The translations under genes and the position numbers were made by a program. The notes beneath the pieces are model-generated. The model had not been told where the DNA came from and searched no databases. It saw nothing but the letters and a program-made list of their open reading frames with translations. This document shows positions 23,457 to 31,530 of a DNA stretch of 35,213 nt, piece after piece (position 1 is the first letter of the stretch; each line of letters opens with the position of its first letter). Source of the stretch: Anaerolineales bacterium (lineage in GTDB: Bacteria > Chloroflexota > Anaerolineae > Anaerolineales > Villigracilaceae); assembly GCA_022865905.1 (NCBI GenBank), contig JALHUM010000294.1:1-35213 (forward strand), in the 5' to 3' direction.

Positions 23457-24832
23457 GAACTCATGGCTTGTTTGATGAGTTCGCCGCTTGTGGCCCACAC
23501 ACGGCCTTTTAGGTTTTTGGTCTCATGCATGATCGTATCGAAGGCCTTGACGATGGCATCCACTTCTTCGTCGCCGATGATGAGCGGAGGCAGCAACTTG
23601 ACGATGTTGACACCCGGGCCGCCGACCTGGGTCAACATGCGATGGTCGCGCATCAAGGACATGACAACCAGTTGTGTAAAGAGGCCTTTCTCGGCCGCTT
23701 CGATGGCCGTCCAGGCGGCCCTGAGGCCGAGGGCGCTCGGCGGACGGAACTCGATGCCGATGATCAGACCCTTGCCGCGCACGTCGGCGATCATCTCGTG
23801 GTGGTCTTTGAGAGCAGCCAGCCTGGCGAGCAGCTTCGCCCCGACCGTGGCGGAGCGTTCGATGATCTTCTCCTCGTCCATCACGTAGAGGGTCGCCAGC
23901 CCGGCGGCCATGCCCATCTCGTTCTGGCCGAAGGTGGTCGAGTGAACCTGGGCGCGCTTCAGGTGGCCGAAGACCTTGTTGTTTATCTCCCGCCGCATGA
24001 TGACCGCGCTGACCGGGACGTACCCACCGCCCAGCGACTTGGCGAGCGTGACCATGTCGGGTTCCAAGTTCCAGTGCTCGCAGCACAGGAATTTACCGGC
24101 GCGCCCCATCCCAACTTGTACTTCATCGCAGATGAACAGCGTGCCATACTTGCGGCACAGACGCTGCTCCTCGGGCAGGTAATCATCTTCTGGAATATAC
24201 ACGCCCTTGCCCTGGATCGGCTCGACGATGAAAGCGGCCACGTCGCCCTTGCGCAGCTCCTTTTCCAGCGCATCCAGGTCGTTCATCGCGACCATCGCGG
24301 CGCCGGGGATGAGCGGCTCGAAGCCCTTGCGGAAAGCCTCCCCGCCGTTGATCGAGAGCGTGCCGAGCGTCAGGCCGTGGAAGGCGTGGTCGAGGAAGAC
24401 GATGCGCGGCCTTTTTGTAGCGTAACGGGCAAACTTGAGGGCGGTGTCCACGGCATCGGCCCCGGAGTTGGCGAAGAAGATCGCCTCCAGTCCCGGCGGC
24501 ATACGCTTTACCAGCTCCTCCGCCAGCAGACCGGCCAGCAGCGGACAGTCCATCTTGACCAGGTTAGGCCGCTCGAGCATGAGCGCCTCCTGCATGGCCT
24601 TTTTGATGACCGGGTGGCCGCGCCCCAGGTTGAAGACGCTGAATCCGGCGAGCAGGTCGAGGTAGCGGTTGCCGTCCGCATCCCACAGATAAGCGCCTTC
24701 CCCGCGCGTGTACAGCTTGTCGAAGCCGATGATCTCCTGAACGCGCGCCATTTGCGGGCTGATGAAACGCGTGTGCAGGGAATATTGATTGGCTTGGCGC
24801 GCCTCGATAAGTTGGGTTAAAGAGAATGTCAT
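23453..24832 (-). CDS. Class III PLP-dependent aminotransferase
   Basis: A 459-residue fold-type I aminotransferase of the acetylornithine/4-aminobutyrate/putrescine group. It transfers an omega- or alpha-amino group to a keto acid. Motifs: LYTRGEGAYLWDADGNRYLDLLAGF at the N-terminus; ANSGADAVDTALKFAR for phosphate binding; LDHAFHGLTLGTLS; the cofactor Asp in FICDEVQVGMGRAGK (~236); the Schiff-base Lys in TLAKSLGGG (~265). The ATG at 24832 lies 7 bases after GGAGG; ATGs further upstream are worse placed. The M28 gene overlaps its end. In context it could supply or remove the amino group of an aldehyde or keto intermediate. Specificity cannot be read from the sequence. Confidence 0.93.
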   Translation of the reverse strand: MTFSLTQLIEARQANQYSLHTRFISPQMARVQEIIGFDKLYTRGEGAYLWDADGNRYLDLLAGFSVFNLGRGHPVIKKAMQEALMLERPNLVKMDCPLLAGLLAEELVKRMPPGLEAIFFANSGADAVDTALKFARYATKRPRIVFLDHAFHGLTLGTLSINGGEAFRKGFEPLIPGAAMVAMNDLDALEKELRKGDVAAFIVEPIQGKGVYIPEDDYLPEEQRLCRKYGTLFICDEVQVGMGRAGKFLCCEHWNLEPDMVTLAKSLGGGYVPVSAVIMRREINNKVFGHLKRAQVHSTTFGQNEMGMAAGLATLYVMDEEKIIERSATVGAKLLARLAALKDHHEMIADVRGKGLIIGIEFRPPSALGLRAAWTAIEAAEKGLFTQLVVMSLMRDHRMLTQVGGPGVNIVKLLPPLIIGDEEVDAIVKAFDTIMHETKNLKGRVWATSGELIKQAMSS

Positions 24833-24853
24833 GGTCATACCTCCATGAGTGTC

Positions 24854-24928
24854 TCCCTCATCCCCGCCCCTTCTCACGAGGGGAGAAGGGAGTCCCCTCT
24901 CCCTCCGGGAGAGGGCTAGGGTGAGGGA
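24854..24928. repeat. C-rich intergenic palindrome (CCCTCACCCTAG type)
   Basis: TCCCTCATCCCCGCC on the left and GGGCTAGGGTGAGGGA on the right enclose two inner hairpins. It lies between the AOR and aminotransferase genes, and the AOR stop codon (24916-24918) lies within it. Confidence 0.7.
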
Positions 24929-26868
24929 ACTGTTTCCAGCCCCAATTCCTTCACCGTCTCCGGCAGGGGCAGGCCGGTGAGGGGGTCGAGTCCGAGCGTG
25001 GCGAAATACCCGGCAGCCATGGCATCCATGTCGAGGGTGCGGTTGGCGACCGGGCCGAGGGTCTGCGGTGGGTCGCCGCGCTCGCGCCCCGGCAGCGGGA
25101 ACTGCGCCGGTAATCCATGCCTAGCGTTGAAGGCGTGGCGCATCACCTGGATGCGCCTGCCAATGAGATAAAACTCCGCTTCATCCACGCCCCAGCCTGT
25201 CGCAGAGTTCAACCACGCCAGGAAGGGAGGCTGCCCCATCGCCAGGGCGAACTGGCACAGGCCAAGCGAATCAAAGGTGCGGTAGAGCGACATCGAGATG
25301 GCCTGTGTGACACCCTTCCCGGCGTAGTCGTAGCGCTTGGCAGGCTGGCGGCCGAGCAGGGCGAAGTAGGGGGCAAAGGAAGCGACTTCGGCATTGCCGG
25401 AATTGGTGGATGTGTGGCGGCCCGGCGCCGGGTCGAGGGCGTAACCGGCCGCGACGCCCGGCTCGTAGAGGCCACGGTGCATCGAGAGCTCCTGTCCCCC
25501 GGCGTGCATGGCGGCTTCCTGGGCTTCGGGGCCAAGTTGACGGACAGCCTTCGCCACGCCGTCCGCCAGCCAGTCGCCCAGGCCGGGGGTCCGTGCGGCG
25601 ATGCGCTGGGTTAGTTCCAGGATGACCTCGCCGCTCCCCCATTCCAACGGCAGTTCAGCGGCCAGTTCGGGCGGCAGCCAGCCCTTTTCGGCGCATTCCA
25701 GCGCGAAGGCGACCGCCACACCCGCCGAGATCGAATCCAGCCCGGCCATATTGCAGACGTGATTACAGCGCATGATCGTCCCCAGGTCGCTGTTCATCAA
25801 CAGCGGCCCGAAGGCGGCCAGCGCCTCGTACTCGGACTTGTAGCTTGTCCCGCCATCCGGCGCGTTGACGATGCCCCCGCACGCCACCGGGCAGGCGTGG
25901 CAGGCGTAAGGCTTGACCATCGGGCGGATGACAGCCCGGTCGCTCAGGCCTTCGGAAAGCTCCAGCGGGAAGTCGCGGAACCCGATTCCGCTCCAGTTGC
26001 GCACCGGCGTGTCACCCAACTCGACCAGTATCGCGGTCCCAGCGGATGTTCCGTACCGCTTGTACGAATCCACCACCATCTCGGCCGGGCCGCTGCTGAT
26101 CTGCCCTCGCAGCCTCCGGATGATGGGCAGAAGGAAGCCCATGAAAGCCGGGACTCGGGCGGACATTGTGGAGGGTTTGCGCTGGAATAAGGGAAGATAG
26201 CCAGCCGAGGCATCCTTGAACGCCTTCGCGTCAGCCAGCGGCAATCGCGACCTGCCACGTGCCACCACTGCCTTGAGCCTTTTCGACCCCATGACCGCCC
26301 CCAGCCCGCAACGCGCCGCCAGTCTCCCATCGTCGTTGACGATGCCGGAGATGAGCGAAAGCCTCTCACCCGCCGGGCCGATGCAGGCGACTTTGGCCTG
26401 CGGGCTGATTTCTTTGTGCAGGGCTTCTTCTGTTTGGCGCACATCCAGCCCCCACAAATGGGAGGCGTCTTTGATCTCGGTTTTCTCACCGTCCACAAAC
26501 AGGTAGACCGGCGATTCCGCCTGCCCGCTGATAAACAGGCCGTCATAGCCTGCGCCGCGCAGCGCCGGGCCAAAATTCCCGCCACAGTTGGCGTCCCCCC
26601 ACGCGCCGGTCAGGGGCGAGCGCGCCGCCACCATGAAGCGTCCGCTGAACTGCGCTCCAGAGCCGGTCAGCAGGCCGGGGAGGAAGGCAAGAATGTTATC
26701 GGGGCCGAGCGGATCGGCGTTGGCCGGGATGCGTTGATAGAGATAATGCACGCCCAATCCGTAACCGCCAAGGTAACGGCGGTAGATTTCCTCCGGCGGC
26801 TGCTCTACTTCGATTTGACCGGTGGAAAGGTTGACTAAGATGATTTTGCCCCAGAAACCGTTTGGCAT
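24916..26868 (-). CDS. Aldehyde:ferredoxin oxidoreductase (AOR family, tungsten/molybdenum pterin)
   Basis: A 650-residue cytoplasmic enzyme that oxidises aldehydes to carboxylic acids with ferredoxin. The N-terminal domain reads GFWGKIILVNLSTGQIEVE and GRFMVAARSPLTGAWGDANCGGNFGPALRGAGYDGLFISG, the pterin-binding part. The 4Fe-4S ligands are CHACPVAC (Cys323, 326, 330) and Cys538 in LGLCQFAL, with spacing like that of characterised AORs. The ATG at 26868 follows GAGG and lies 18 bp after the GntR stop, so they form one transcript. No separate ferredoxin gene is nearby. It points to an anaerobic or microaerophilic lifestyle. The substrate is probably an aldehyde formed by the neighbouring enzymes; this is inference. 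Confidence 0.94.
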   Translation of the reverse strand: MPNGFWGKIILVNLSTGQIEVEQPPEEIYRRYLGGYGLGVHYLYQRIPANADPLGPDNILAFLPGLLTGSGAQFSGRFMVAARSPLTGAWGDANCGGNFGPALRGAGYDGLFISGQAESPVYLFVDGEKTEIKDASHLWGLDVRQTEEALHKEISPQAKVACIGPAGERLSLISGIVNDDGRLAARCGLGAVMGSKRLKAVVARGRSRLPLADAKAFKDASAGYLPLFQRKPSTMSARVPAFMGFLLPIIRRLRGQISSGPAEMVVDSYKRYGTSAGTAILVELGDTPVRNWSGIGFRDFPLELSEGLSDRAVIRPMVKPYACHACPVACGGIVNAPDGGTSYKSEYEALAAFGPLLMNSDLGTIMRCNHVCNMAGLDSISAGVAVAFALECAEKGWLPPELAAELPLEWGSGEVILELTQRIAARTPGLGDWLADGVAKAVRQLGPEAQEAAMHAGGQELSMHRGLYEPGVAAGYALDPAPGRHTSTNSGNAEVASFAPYFALLGRQPAKRYDYAGKGVTQAISMSLYRTFDSLGLCQFALAMGQPPFLAWLNSATGWGVDEAEFYLIGRRIQVMRHAFNARHGLPAQFPLPGRERGDPPQTLGPVANRTLDMDAMAAGYFATLGLDPLTGLPLPETVKELGLETVPSP

Positions 26869-26886
26869 TAATCCTCTATTTCACTT

Positions 26887-27633
26887 TTACTTTCGCCGCT
26901 CCCGCCGCAGGCTGGCGCGGAAGCGGTCGCCGCGGTGGATGGTCTGTGTGAAGACGACCGGCGTGTCATTGGCCAGACAGCCCAGGGTGGTGACCAGCAC
27001 GATTGGCGCGCCCTCGTTGACTTTAAAGTTCTCAGCTTCGTATGCCCCGGCGACTGAAATCTCGATGGTATCCACGGCATAGGCTGGCGCAATGCCGTAG
27101 CGTTGCTCGAGAAAGCGGTAGATGCTGGCGTCGGTCAAGTCGGCTTCGGCCAGGTCAGGGAAAAGTGAATGCGGATAGAACGATGTTTCCAGCGACATGA
27201 TCTCACCGGCGGCCAAGCGCGTACGCACGATGCGAATGATTCGCTCGCCAGTGGCAAGCCTCAATTGCGCCGCGACCTCGGCAGAGGCAGGGAGTACTTC
27301 TTGCGCCAGAACCCGCGCCCCTGCGCTCATGCCAGCCTGGCCCATGATCTCGGTGTAACTCATGCCCGTCACCTGCACGTTCGGCAGGATAGTTTTTGGG
27401 GCGGCGACGAACGTCCCCCGGCCGCGCTGACGGATGACCAGCCCCTCATTAGCAAGTTGCGTCAGCGCCTGGCGTGCGGTCATGCGAGAGACGCCCGTCT
27501 CGGTGCAGAGTTGCGCTTCGGAGGGCAGCGTGTCGCCAGGCTCGAGTTGGCCGCTCGTGATCTGCTGGCGTAGTTGTTCGCGGATTTGATAGTAAAAGGG
27601 GATGGGGCTGGTTGTGTCGAGGCGTAGAGGCAT
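26887..27633 (-). CDS. GntR/HutC family transcriptional regulator
   Basis: A 248-residue regulator. The N-terminal winged helix (about 10-76) reads PFYYQIREQLRQQITSG, GDTLPSEAQLCTETGVSR, MTARQALTQLANEGLV and RGRGTFVA, the standard GntR signature. The UTRA ligand domain follows (about 95-235), with TGERIIRIVRTRLAAGE, ETSFYPHSLFP and GAPIVLVTTLGCLANDTPVVFTQTIHRGDRFR. HutC-type members usually repress until a pathway metabolite binds. It leads a transcript with AOR, aminotransferase, M28, epimerase and the kinase-aldolase fusion. Its promoter overlaps a perfect 14-bp palindrome, consistent with autorepression. Confidence 0.95.
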   Translation of the reverse strand: MPLRLDTTSPIPFYYQIREQLRQQITSGQLEPGDTLPSEAQLCTETGVSRMTARQALTQLANEGLVIRQRGRGTFVAAPKTILPNVQVTGMSYTEIMGQAGMSAGARVLAQEVLPASAEVAAQLRLATGERIIRIVRTRLAAGEIMSLETSFYPHSLFPDLAEADLTDASIYRFLEQRYGIAPAYAVDTIEISVAGAYEAENFKVNEGAPIVLVTTLGCLANDTPVVFTQTIHRGDRFRASLRRERRK

Positions 27634-27648
27634 TGGAGTCTCCGGTAA

Positions 27649-27688
27649 AATGTATATACATTATACCATCTCATCGAAAAAAACAAGT
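27649..27688 (-). promoter_or_regulatory. Promoter and palindromic operator of the gntR block
   Basis: AATGTATATACATT (27649-27662) is a perfect 14-bp palindrome of the kind bound by HutC-group GntR regulators. It overlaps TATAAT on the minus strand (27660-27665). A weak -35 (ACTTGT at 17 bp or TTGTTT at 15 bp) lies in a T-rich stretch. The GntR start is 16 bp downstream. Confidence 0.6.
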
Positions 27689-27724
27689 TTTGTCTTTTCC
27701 TCTCCCCCTCATGCGTGCAACTAT

Positions 27725-28261
27725 TCAGCCTCCCTTCGCCTGGCTGAAGAACTCTTCCCGTTCAACCCAATAGCGGCACAACTCGATGCCAAAATAGAAC
27801 TGCCGGTCAATCAATGCCATCCTGCATTTTTCGAGCACGCGCCGGGAGGCGACGTTCTCTGGGTGGGTCAGGCCGATGATCTTATCGAGGCTGCAATTCG
27901 TGAAGCCGAACTGGAGCGCGGCCCGGGCTGCCTCGGTGGCGTAACCGTGCCCCCAGACCTCCCGGCTCAAGAGGTAAGCCACTTCTGTCTCGCCGGTTTC
28001 GGGCAGGAACTCCAGCCCGTTCCATCCGACCACCTGCCCGTCCGCGGGAGTGACGACCGCCCAGTGACCGCAGCCGCGTTCCTGCCAGTGGGACAGGTGA
28101 TGGGCAATATAGCGGTCCGCACCTTCGCTCGGCCAGGGTTCAGTGCGAGGGAAGTAGCGCAGGATGTCCGGTTCTTGCAGGATGCCAAGCAGCCGGTCGG
28201 CGTCCTCCGGTGTCCAGGGACGCAGGAGCAGGCGCGGGGTGCAGAGCGTGGGGATATCCAT
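27725..28261 (-). CDS. GNAT family N-acetyltransferase (RimJ/RimL type)
   Basis: A 178-residue acetyltransferase. The N-terminus TPRLLLRPWTPEDADRLLGI is typical of the RimJ/RimL group. The acetyl-CoA loop is EVAYLLSREVWGHGYATEAARAAL (about 93-117), followed by GLTHPENVASRRVLEKC, the conserved Asn-xx-Ser-xx-Val-Leu-Glu-Lys motif. The ATG at 28261 lies 8 bp after the stop of the flavoprotein gene. It is the last gene of the BKACE-led block. The substrate is unknown; the family acetylates protein N-termini, antibiotics or small amines. Confidence 0.92.
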   Translation of the reverse strand: MDIPTLCTPRLLLRPWTPEDADRLLGILQEPDILRYFPRTEPWPSEGADRYIAHHLSHWQERGCGHWAVVTPADGQVVGWNGLEFLPETGETEVAYLLSREVWGHGYATEAARAALQFGFTNCSLDKIIGLTHPENVASRRVLEKCRMALIDRQFYFGIELCRYWVEREEFFSQAKGG

Positions 28262-28269
28262 GCCTGTCC

Positions 28270-28833
28270 CTATGCCTGGCTTCCCAGCTTCTGCCCGAGC
28301 TGGAAGGCCTGTTCGAGCAGTTCGGGGCGCTTGTCCGCGTCCCCCACATCCATCAATGAGCCGTAGACCATCCCAACGATCTCGCAACGCAGGAAGCGAA
28401 ACATGGTCTCGAAGGTATGGATGGCATTGATCCCGCCGGAGGTGTATAGGTCGGTATCGCCGTAGGTCAGGATGACCCCAACCTGCTTGCCGTGAAATTC
28501 CTTCCAGCGCGACGCCTGGAACGCGTACCAGCGGTCTATGCACAGCTTGAGCTGGGCGCTGACGGTGAACCAGTAGATCGGGCTGGCGAGTACGATGGCG
28601 TCCGCTGCGGATATTTTCGAGTAGAGCGGCTGCATATCGTCCTCGATGATGCAAGTGCCTTTCTCCTGGCACTCGTCGCAGGCGTCGCAGGGACGTATGT
28701 CTAGGCTGTGCAGGTAAACGCTCTCGACCTGCGCGCCGGCCTCGCGCGCGCCAGCCGCGACCCGCTCCGCCAATGTGGCGCTGTTGCCCTTCTCGCGCGG
28801 GCTGCCTTTGAGGATGAGTACTTTTTTTGTCAT
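28270..28833 (-). CDS. Flavodoxin-family NAD(P)H reductase with Cys cluster (iron-sulfur flavoprotein-like)
   Basis: A 187-residue flavodoxin-like protein. The FMN phosphate loop is LKGSPREKGNSATLAE (residues ~8-23), and the FMN-binding segment is ASPIYWFTVSAQLKLCIDRW. A Cys cluster CDACDECQEKGTC (residues ~49-61) resembles the compact 4Fe-4S motif of methanogen-type iron-sulfur flavoproteins, so electron transfer between ferredoxin and an acceptor is plausible. This would fit beside an AOR that makes reduced ferredoxin. The ATG has AGGAG eight bases upstream and lies 11 bp after the SDR stop. Cofactor content is inferred from the motif. Confidence 0.9.
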   Translation of the reverse strand: MTKKVLILKGSPREKGNSATLAERVAAGAREAGAQVESVYLHSLDIRPCDACDECQEKGTCIIEDDMQPLYSKISAADAIVLASPIYWFTVSAQLKLCIDRWYAFQASRWKEFHGKQVGVILTYGDTDLYTSGGINAIHTFETMFRFLRCEIVGMVYGSLMDVGDADKRPELLEQAFQLGQKLGSQA

Positions 28834-28844
28834 GCGTTGAACTC

Positions 28845-29612
28845 CTATTTTGCCACCCAGCCGCAGTCCACCAGCCAGTCCGCGCCGGTTACGAAAGACG
28901 CGCCCTCGCTGGCCAGGAAGTAGACCGGCTCGGCAATTTCAGCCGGGTCGGCCCAGCGCTGGAAGGCCTGCTCGGCCTCGCGCTCCTTCTTAACCTGCTC
29001 GAAGGGAATGCCAGTACGCTTCGACTCCAGTTCGATGTCGCCGCGCAGCATGGGCGTATCCACCGAGCCGGGGCTGATCGAGTTGACACGGATGTTGTAC
29101 GGGGCCAGCTCCCAGGCCAGGGCGCGCGTCATGGCGATGATCGCCCCCTTCGTTGCCCCGTACATGACGTGGTCGGTCTGCCCGACGTGCCCCGAAACCG
29201 ATCCCATGTTGACGATCACGCCGCTCTTCTGCGCTTTCATGTACGGCAGCACGTACTTGCACAGCAGAAAGTGCCCGCCCAGGTTGATGTCAACGGTGCG
29301 CTTGAACTCGTCCCAGGTGATCTGGTCGAAGGGCTTGACCAGCACCACCCCGGCGTTGTTGACCAGCACGTCCACTCGCCCGTATTTTTCTCCAACCTTG
29401 TGGATGCAATCCGCCACCTGTTTCTCATCGGATACATCGCAGACGAAGAAAGCGCATTCTCCCCCATGCCCGCTGACCTGCTCCGCGACTTTTTGCCCCT
29501 CTGGTAATATATCCAGCCCGATGACGGCGTAATCGTGTTTTGCAAAAACTTGCACGCACGCCGCGCCGATTCCCCGCGCCGAGCCGGTGATGATGGCAAC
29601 TTTCATACTCAT
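28845..29612 (-). CDS. Classical short-chain dehydrogenase/reductase
   Basis: A 255-residue NAD(P)-dependent oxidoreductase. TGSARGIG (9-16) binds the dinucleotide, NNAG is at 85-88, Ser138 sits in MGSVSGHVG, and Tyr151/Lys155 in MYGATKGA complete the catalytic set. NSISPGSVDTPM follows as in the 3-oxoacyl-ACP reductase/glucose dehydrogenase group. Asp34 after the second strand suggests NAD preference. The ATG at 29612 follows AGGAGG by four bases; the Met two codons on (29606) is an alternative. It lies between DUF849 and flavoprotein genes in one transcript. It would interconvert a hydroxy and keto group in the pathway; the substrate is unknown. Confidence 0.95.
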   Translation of the reverse strand: MSMKVAIITGSARGIGAACVQVFAKHDYAVIGLDILPEGQKVAEQVSGHGGECAFFVCDVSDEKQVADCIHKVGEKYGRVDVLVNNAGVVLVKPFDQITWDEFKRTVDINLGGHFLLCKYVLPYMKAQKSGVIVNMGSVSGHVGQTDHVMYGATKGAIIAMTRALAWELAPYNIRVNSISPGSVDTPMLRGDIELESKRTGIPFEQVKKEREAEQAFQRWADPAEIAEPVYFLASEGASFVTGADWLVDCGWVAK

Positions 29613-29630
29613 GATACCTCCTCGCACTCA

Positions 29631-29674
29631 CGGCGGGGCTTCGCGAAGTACTCCCGAAGGGAGAAGCCCCGCCG
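29631..29674. repeat. Hairpin between the DUF849 and SDR genes
   Basis: CGGCGGGGCTTC (29631-29642) and GAAGCCCCGCCG (29663-29674) form a perfect 12-bp stem with a 20-base loop. There is no T-run. It may regulate relative expression within the transcript. Confidence 0.7.
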
Positions 29675-29679
29675 GAAGC

Positions 29680-30483
29680 TTATAAACCGATCATCTTCCT
29701 CGCCTGTTGGACAGTCGCCAGCGGACGGCCGAGGGCGCGCGCCATCTCAGCGGTTTCCTTGACCAACTCGTGCGTTGGCACCACCTTCCCGCTGTGGTCG
29801 TAGGGATGATCCTCTGTCCCGACGCGCACATGGTCGCCGCTAACGATAGCGGCGGTCAAGATGTCGCGCTGCCCCTCGCCCAAGGTGGTCGCGTGGTCGG
29901 CGACCATAATGCTGACGTTGCAGACGCAGCCCTCCGGCATGAGTCTACGGCGGTAGAGATACTCCTCAACGGTGGGCGGACTCCACGTCCCGCCCGGCCA
30001 GCCGAAGAACAGGGTGGCCACATAGGGGGGCTTGAGCAGTTTCCTGCCGATAAGATAGTCCAGGTTCCAGACCGACCCGGCGTGCCAGACCTCCCATTCG
30101 GGGATGACGCCATACTTCCTGCACAGGAGGCAGTATTCTACCAGTTCCTGGCGCAGGTGCAGAACGTTGCACTCGGTCTGGGTGAAGGCCTCGTCGTGAT
30201 GGTTCAGGATGACCGAGATCATATCCGCTTTATTCTCGTAAACCTCCATCCGCTCTGAGATGGGCAGGCTGGACATGCCGCACTGCACGATGATGTCGCA
30301 GCGAGCGCGCACGGAGTCGATGGTCTCCTTCCACTTGCCTTCGGCATGGGTGTGCAGGATGGCCGCGCCGTTCTCGCAGCAAAGCCGGGCTTCTTCGGCG
30401 ATGGCTTGCGGCGTGCGCGGGTAGTCCACCTGCGGGTGCAGCCAGGAGATGTTGGGCGTGGCGGTGATGATGAGAGGGGGCAT
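29680..30483 (-). CDS. DUF849 / beta-keto acid cleavage enzyme (BKACE)
   Basis: A 267-residue TIM-barrel zinc enzyme. BKACE family members react a beta-keto acid with acetyl-CoA to give acetoacetate and a new CoA ester, as first found in lysine fermentation (Kce). The zinc ligands are present: His44 and His46 in ILHTHAEGK and Glu224 in VRVGTEDHPYD. The N-terminus PLIITATPN resembles the family's start, although the usual Ala/Thr-Gly pattern is modified. EVWHAGSVWNLDYLI and FFGWPGGTWSPPTVEEYL line the barrel. The protein is slightly short (usual ~275-310). It lies 11 bp after the stop of a 22-codon ORF with a strong ribosome site and may be translated by coupling. It has no strong site of its own. 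Confidence 0.9.
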   Translation of the reverse strand: MPPLIITATPNISWLHPQVDYPRTPQAIAEEARLCCENGAAILHTHAEGKWKETIDSVRARCDIIVQCGMSSLPISERMEVYENKADMISVILNHHDEAFTQTECNVLHLRQELVEYCLLCRKYGVIPEWEVWHAGSVWNLDYLIGRKLLKPPYVATLFFGWPGGTWSPPTVEEYLYRRRLMPEGCVCNVSIMVADHATTLGEGQRDILTAAIVSGDHVRVGTEDHPYDHSGKVVPTHELVKETAEMARALGRPLATVQQARKMIGL

Positions 30484-30494
30484 GGGGGATTTCT

Positions 30495-30563
30495 TTACTC
30501 GCCACGCAGCGCCTGTCCCAGGTTGCCAATGCCATACGCGACTTTCGAAAATCTGCTATTCAT
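30495..30563 (-). pseudogene. 22-codon ORF: severed N-terminus of a GPH/MFS-type sugar transporter, or leader peptide
   Basis: An ATG at 30563 has AGGAGGT seven bases upstream, the strongest ribosome site in this region. It opens a 22-residue frame containing FSKVAYGIGNLGQAL and ends at TAA (30495-30497). K-V/L-A-Y-G-I-G-N/D-L-G is the characteristic start of MelB/GPH-family glycoside:cation symporters. The rest of the transporter is absent; the DUF849 start is 11 bp later. The simplest reading is a transporter deleted almost completely while its promoter and start were kept. An evolved leader peptide that couples translation to DUF849 is the alternative. Confidence 0.6.
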
Positions 30564-30609
30564 GGGATGTACCTCCTGAACCGATCTAAATCACCGTAGA
30601 AGCTTTGTC

Positions 30610-30638
30610 ACTATAGCATATTCGTATTACGGATGCAA
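30610..30638 (-). promoter_or_regulatory. Promoter of the BKACE-led transcript
   Basis: On the minus strand TTGCAT (30633-30638) and TATAGT (30610-30615) are exactly 17 bp apart. The transcript would start near 30603, about 40 nt before the 22-codon ORF. No GntR-type palindrome overlaps it. Confidence 0.65.
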
Positions 30639-30706
30639 CGGGGGAACTCAGCTCGCTGTCGTATGGCAAGCTCTTTCAATGCGAATTCCGCATCCTCTGG
30701 AAGCCG

Positions 30707-31507
30707 CTATCCTCGTATCACGGCCAGCATCTTCGAATGCAGCTCGGCTGGCGCAGCGAGAATAGACTGCGGTGGGGAGATGTAATCCGGCTTGCCGTCA
30801 ATATCGGTGACGCGCGCGCCGGCTTCCTCGGCGATGAGACCGGCCGCGGCGATGTCCCACGCGTGGATGCTGATCTCCCAAAATCCGTCCAGGCGGCCCG
30901 CGGCGACGTAGCACAAGTCGAGGGCGGCTGAACCGAGGCGGCGCACGCCCTGGGTCAATCTGGCGAAGCGGCCAAAATATTCCAGGTTATTGCGCGGCGA
31001 ATTCCACGTGTCATATGGGAAACCGGTCACCAGCAGGCTATCTTTCAGCTCGCAGGCATCCGAGACATGGATGAGTCGTCCGTTCAGCCAGGCGCCGCGC
31101 CCGCGCTCGGCGGTGAAGGCCTCGTCACGCAGCGGGTCATAGACCACGCCCAAGGTCGTCACACCCCGGCAGGCATAGCCGATGGAGACGCAAAAGATGG
31201 GCACGCCATGCGCGTAATTGACGGTGCCGTCCAATGGGTCCACGTACCAGAGGTGTTCTTCATCCCCCGCCAGGCTACCCGCTTCCTCAGACAGGATACT
31301 ACTGCCAGGGAAACGACGCTGGATTTCGGCCAGCAGGAATGCCTCGGATTGGTGGTCAACTTCCGTTACCAGGTCAATCGCGCCTTTATATTCCACCTTG
31401 TGCTCGCGCTCGAAACCAGCGCGCAATACCTCACCCGCGCGGCGGGCGATCTCTTCTACTTCCGATAGTGTAGGCGGCATGTCAGTTGCACATATGTTTG
31501 AATGCAT
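30707..31507 (-). CDS. Inositol monophosphatase family protein
   Basis: A 266-residue Mg-dependent phosphatase of the IMPase/SuhB/FBPase IV/CysQ superfamily. Metal sites: Glu74-Glu75 in ILSEEAGS, Asp90 and Asp93 in YVDPLDGTVNYAHG, and Asp218 in HAWDIAAAGLIAEEAGARVTD. It should dephosphorylate inositol 1-phosphate or a related sugar phosphate or nucleotide. The start at 31507 is the longest reading; an ATG nine codons on (31480) is equally plausible because neither has a clear ribosome site. A TATAAT-type promoter element lies about 25 bp upstream. It is transcribed alone in front of the catabolic locus. Confidence 0.93.
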   Translation of the reverse strand: MHSNICATDMPPTLSEVEEIARRAGEVLRAGFEREHKVEYKGAIDLVTEVDHQSEAFLLAEIQRRFPGSSILSEEAGSLAGDEEHLWYVDPLDGTVNYAHGVPIFCVSIGYACRGVTTLGVVYDPLRDEAFTAERGRGAWLNGRLIHVSDACELKDSLLVTGFPYDTWNSPRNNLEYFGRFARLTQGVRRLGSAALDLCYVAAGRLDGFWEISIHAWDIAAAGLIAEEAGARVTDIDGKPDYISPPQSILAAPAELHSKMLAVIRG

Positions 31508-31530
31508 CGAGGATCTGGTAGATGAGGATT

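Noticed and set aside
23525-24820. Plus-strand open frame of 431 codons opposite the aminotransferase
   Set aside because: It is exactly antisense to a clear class III aminotransferase and has no recognisable domain.
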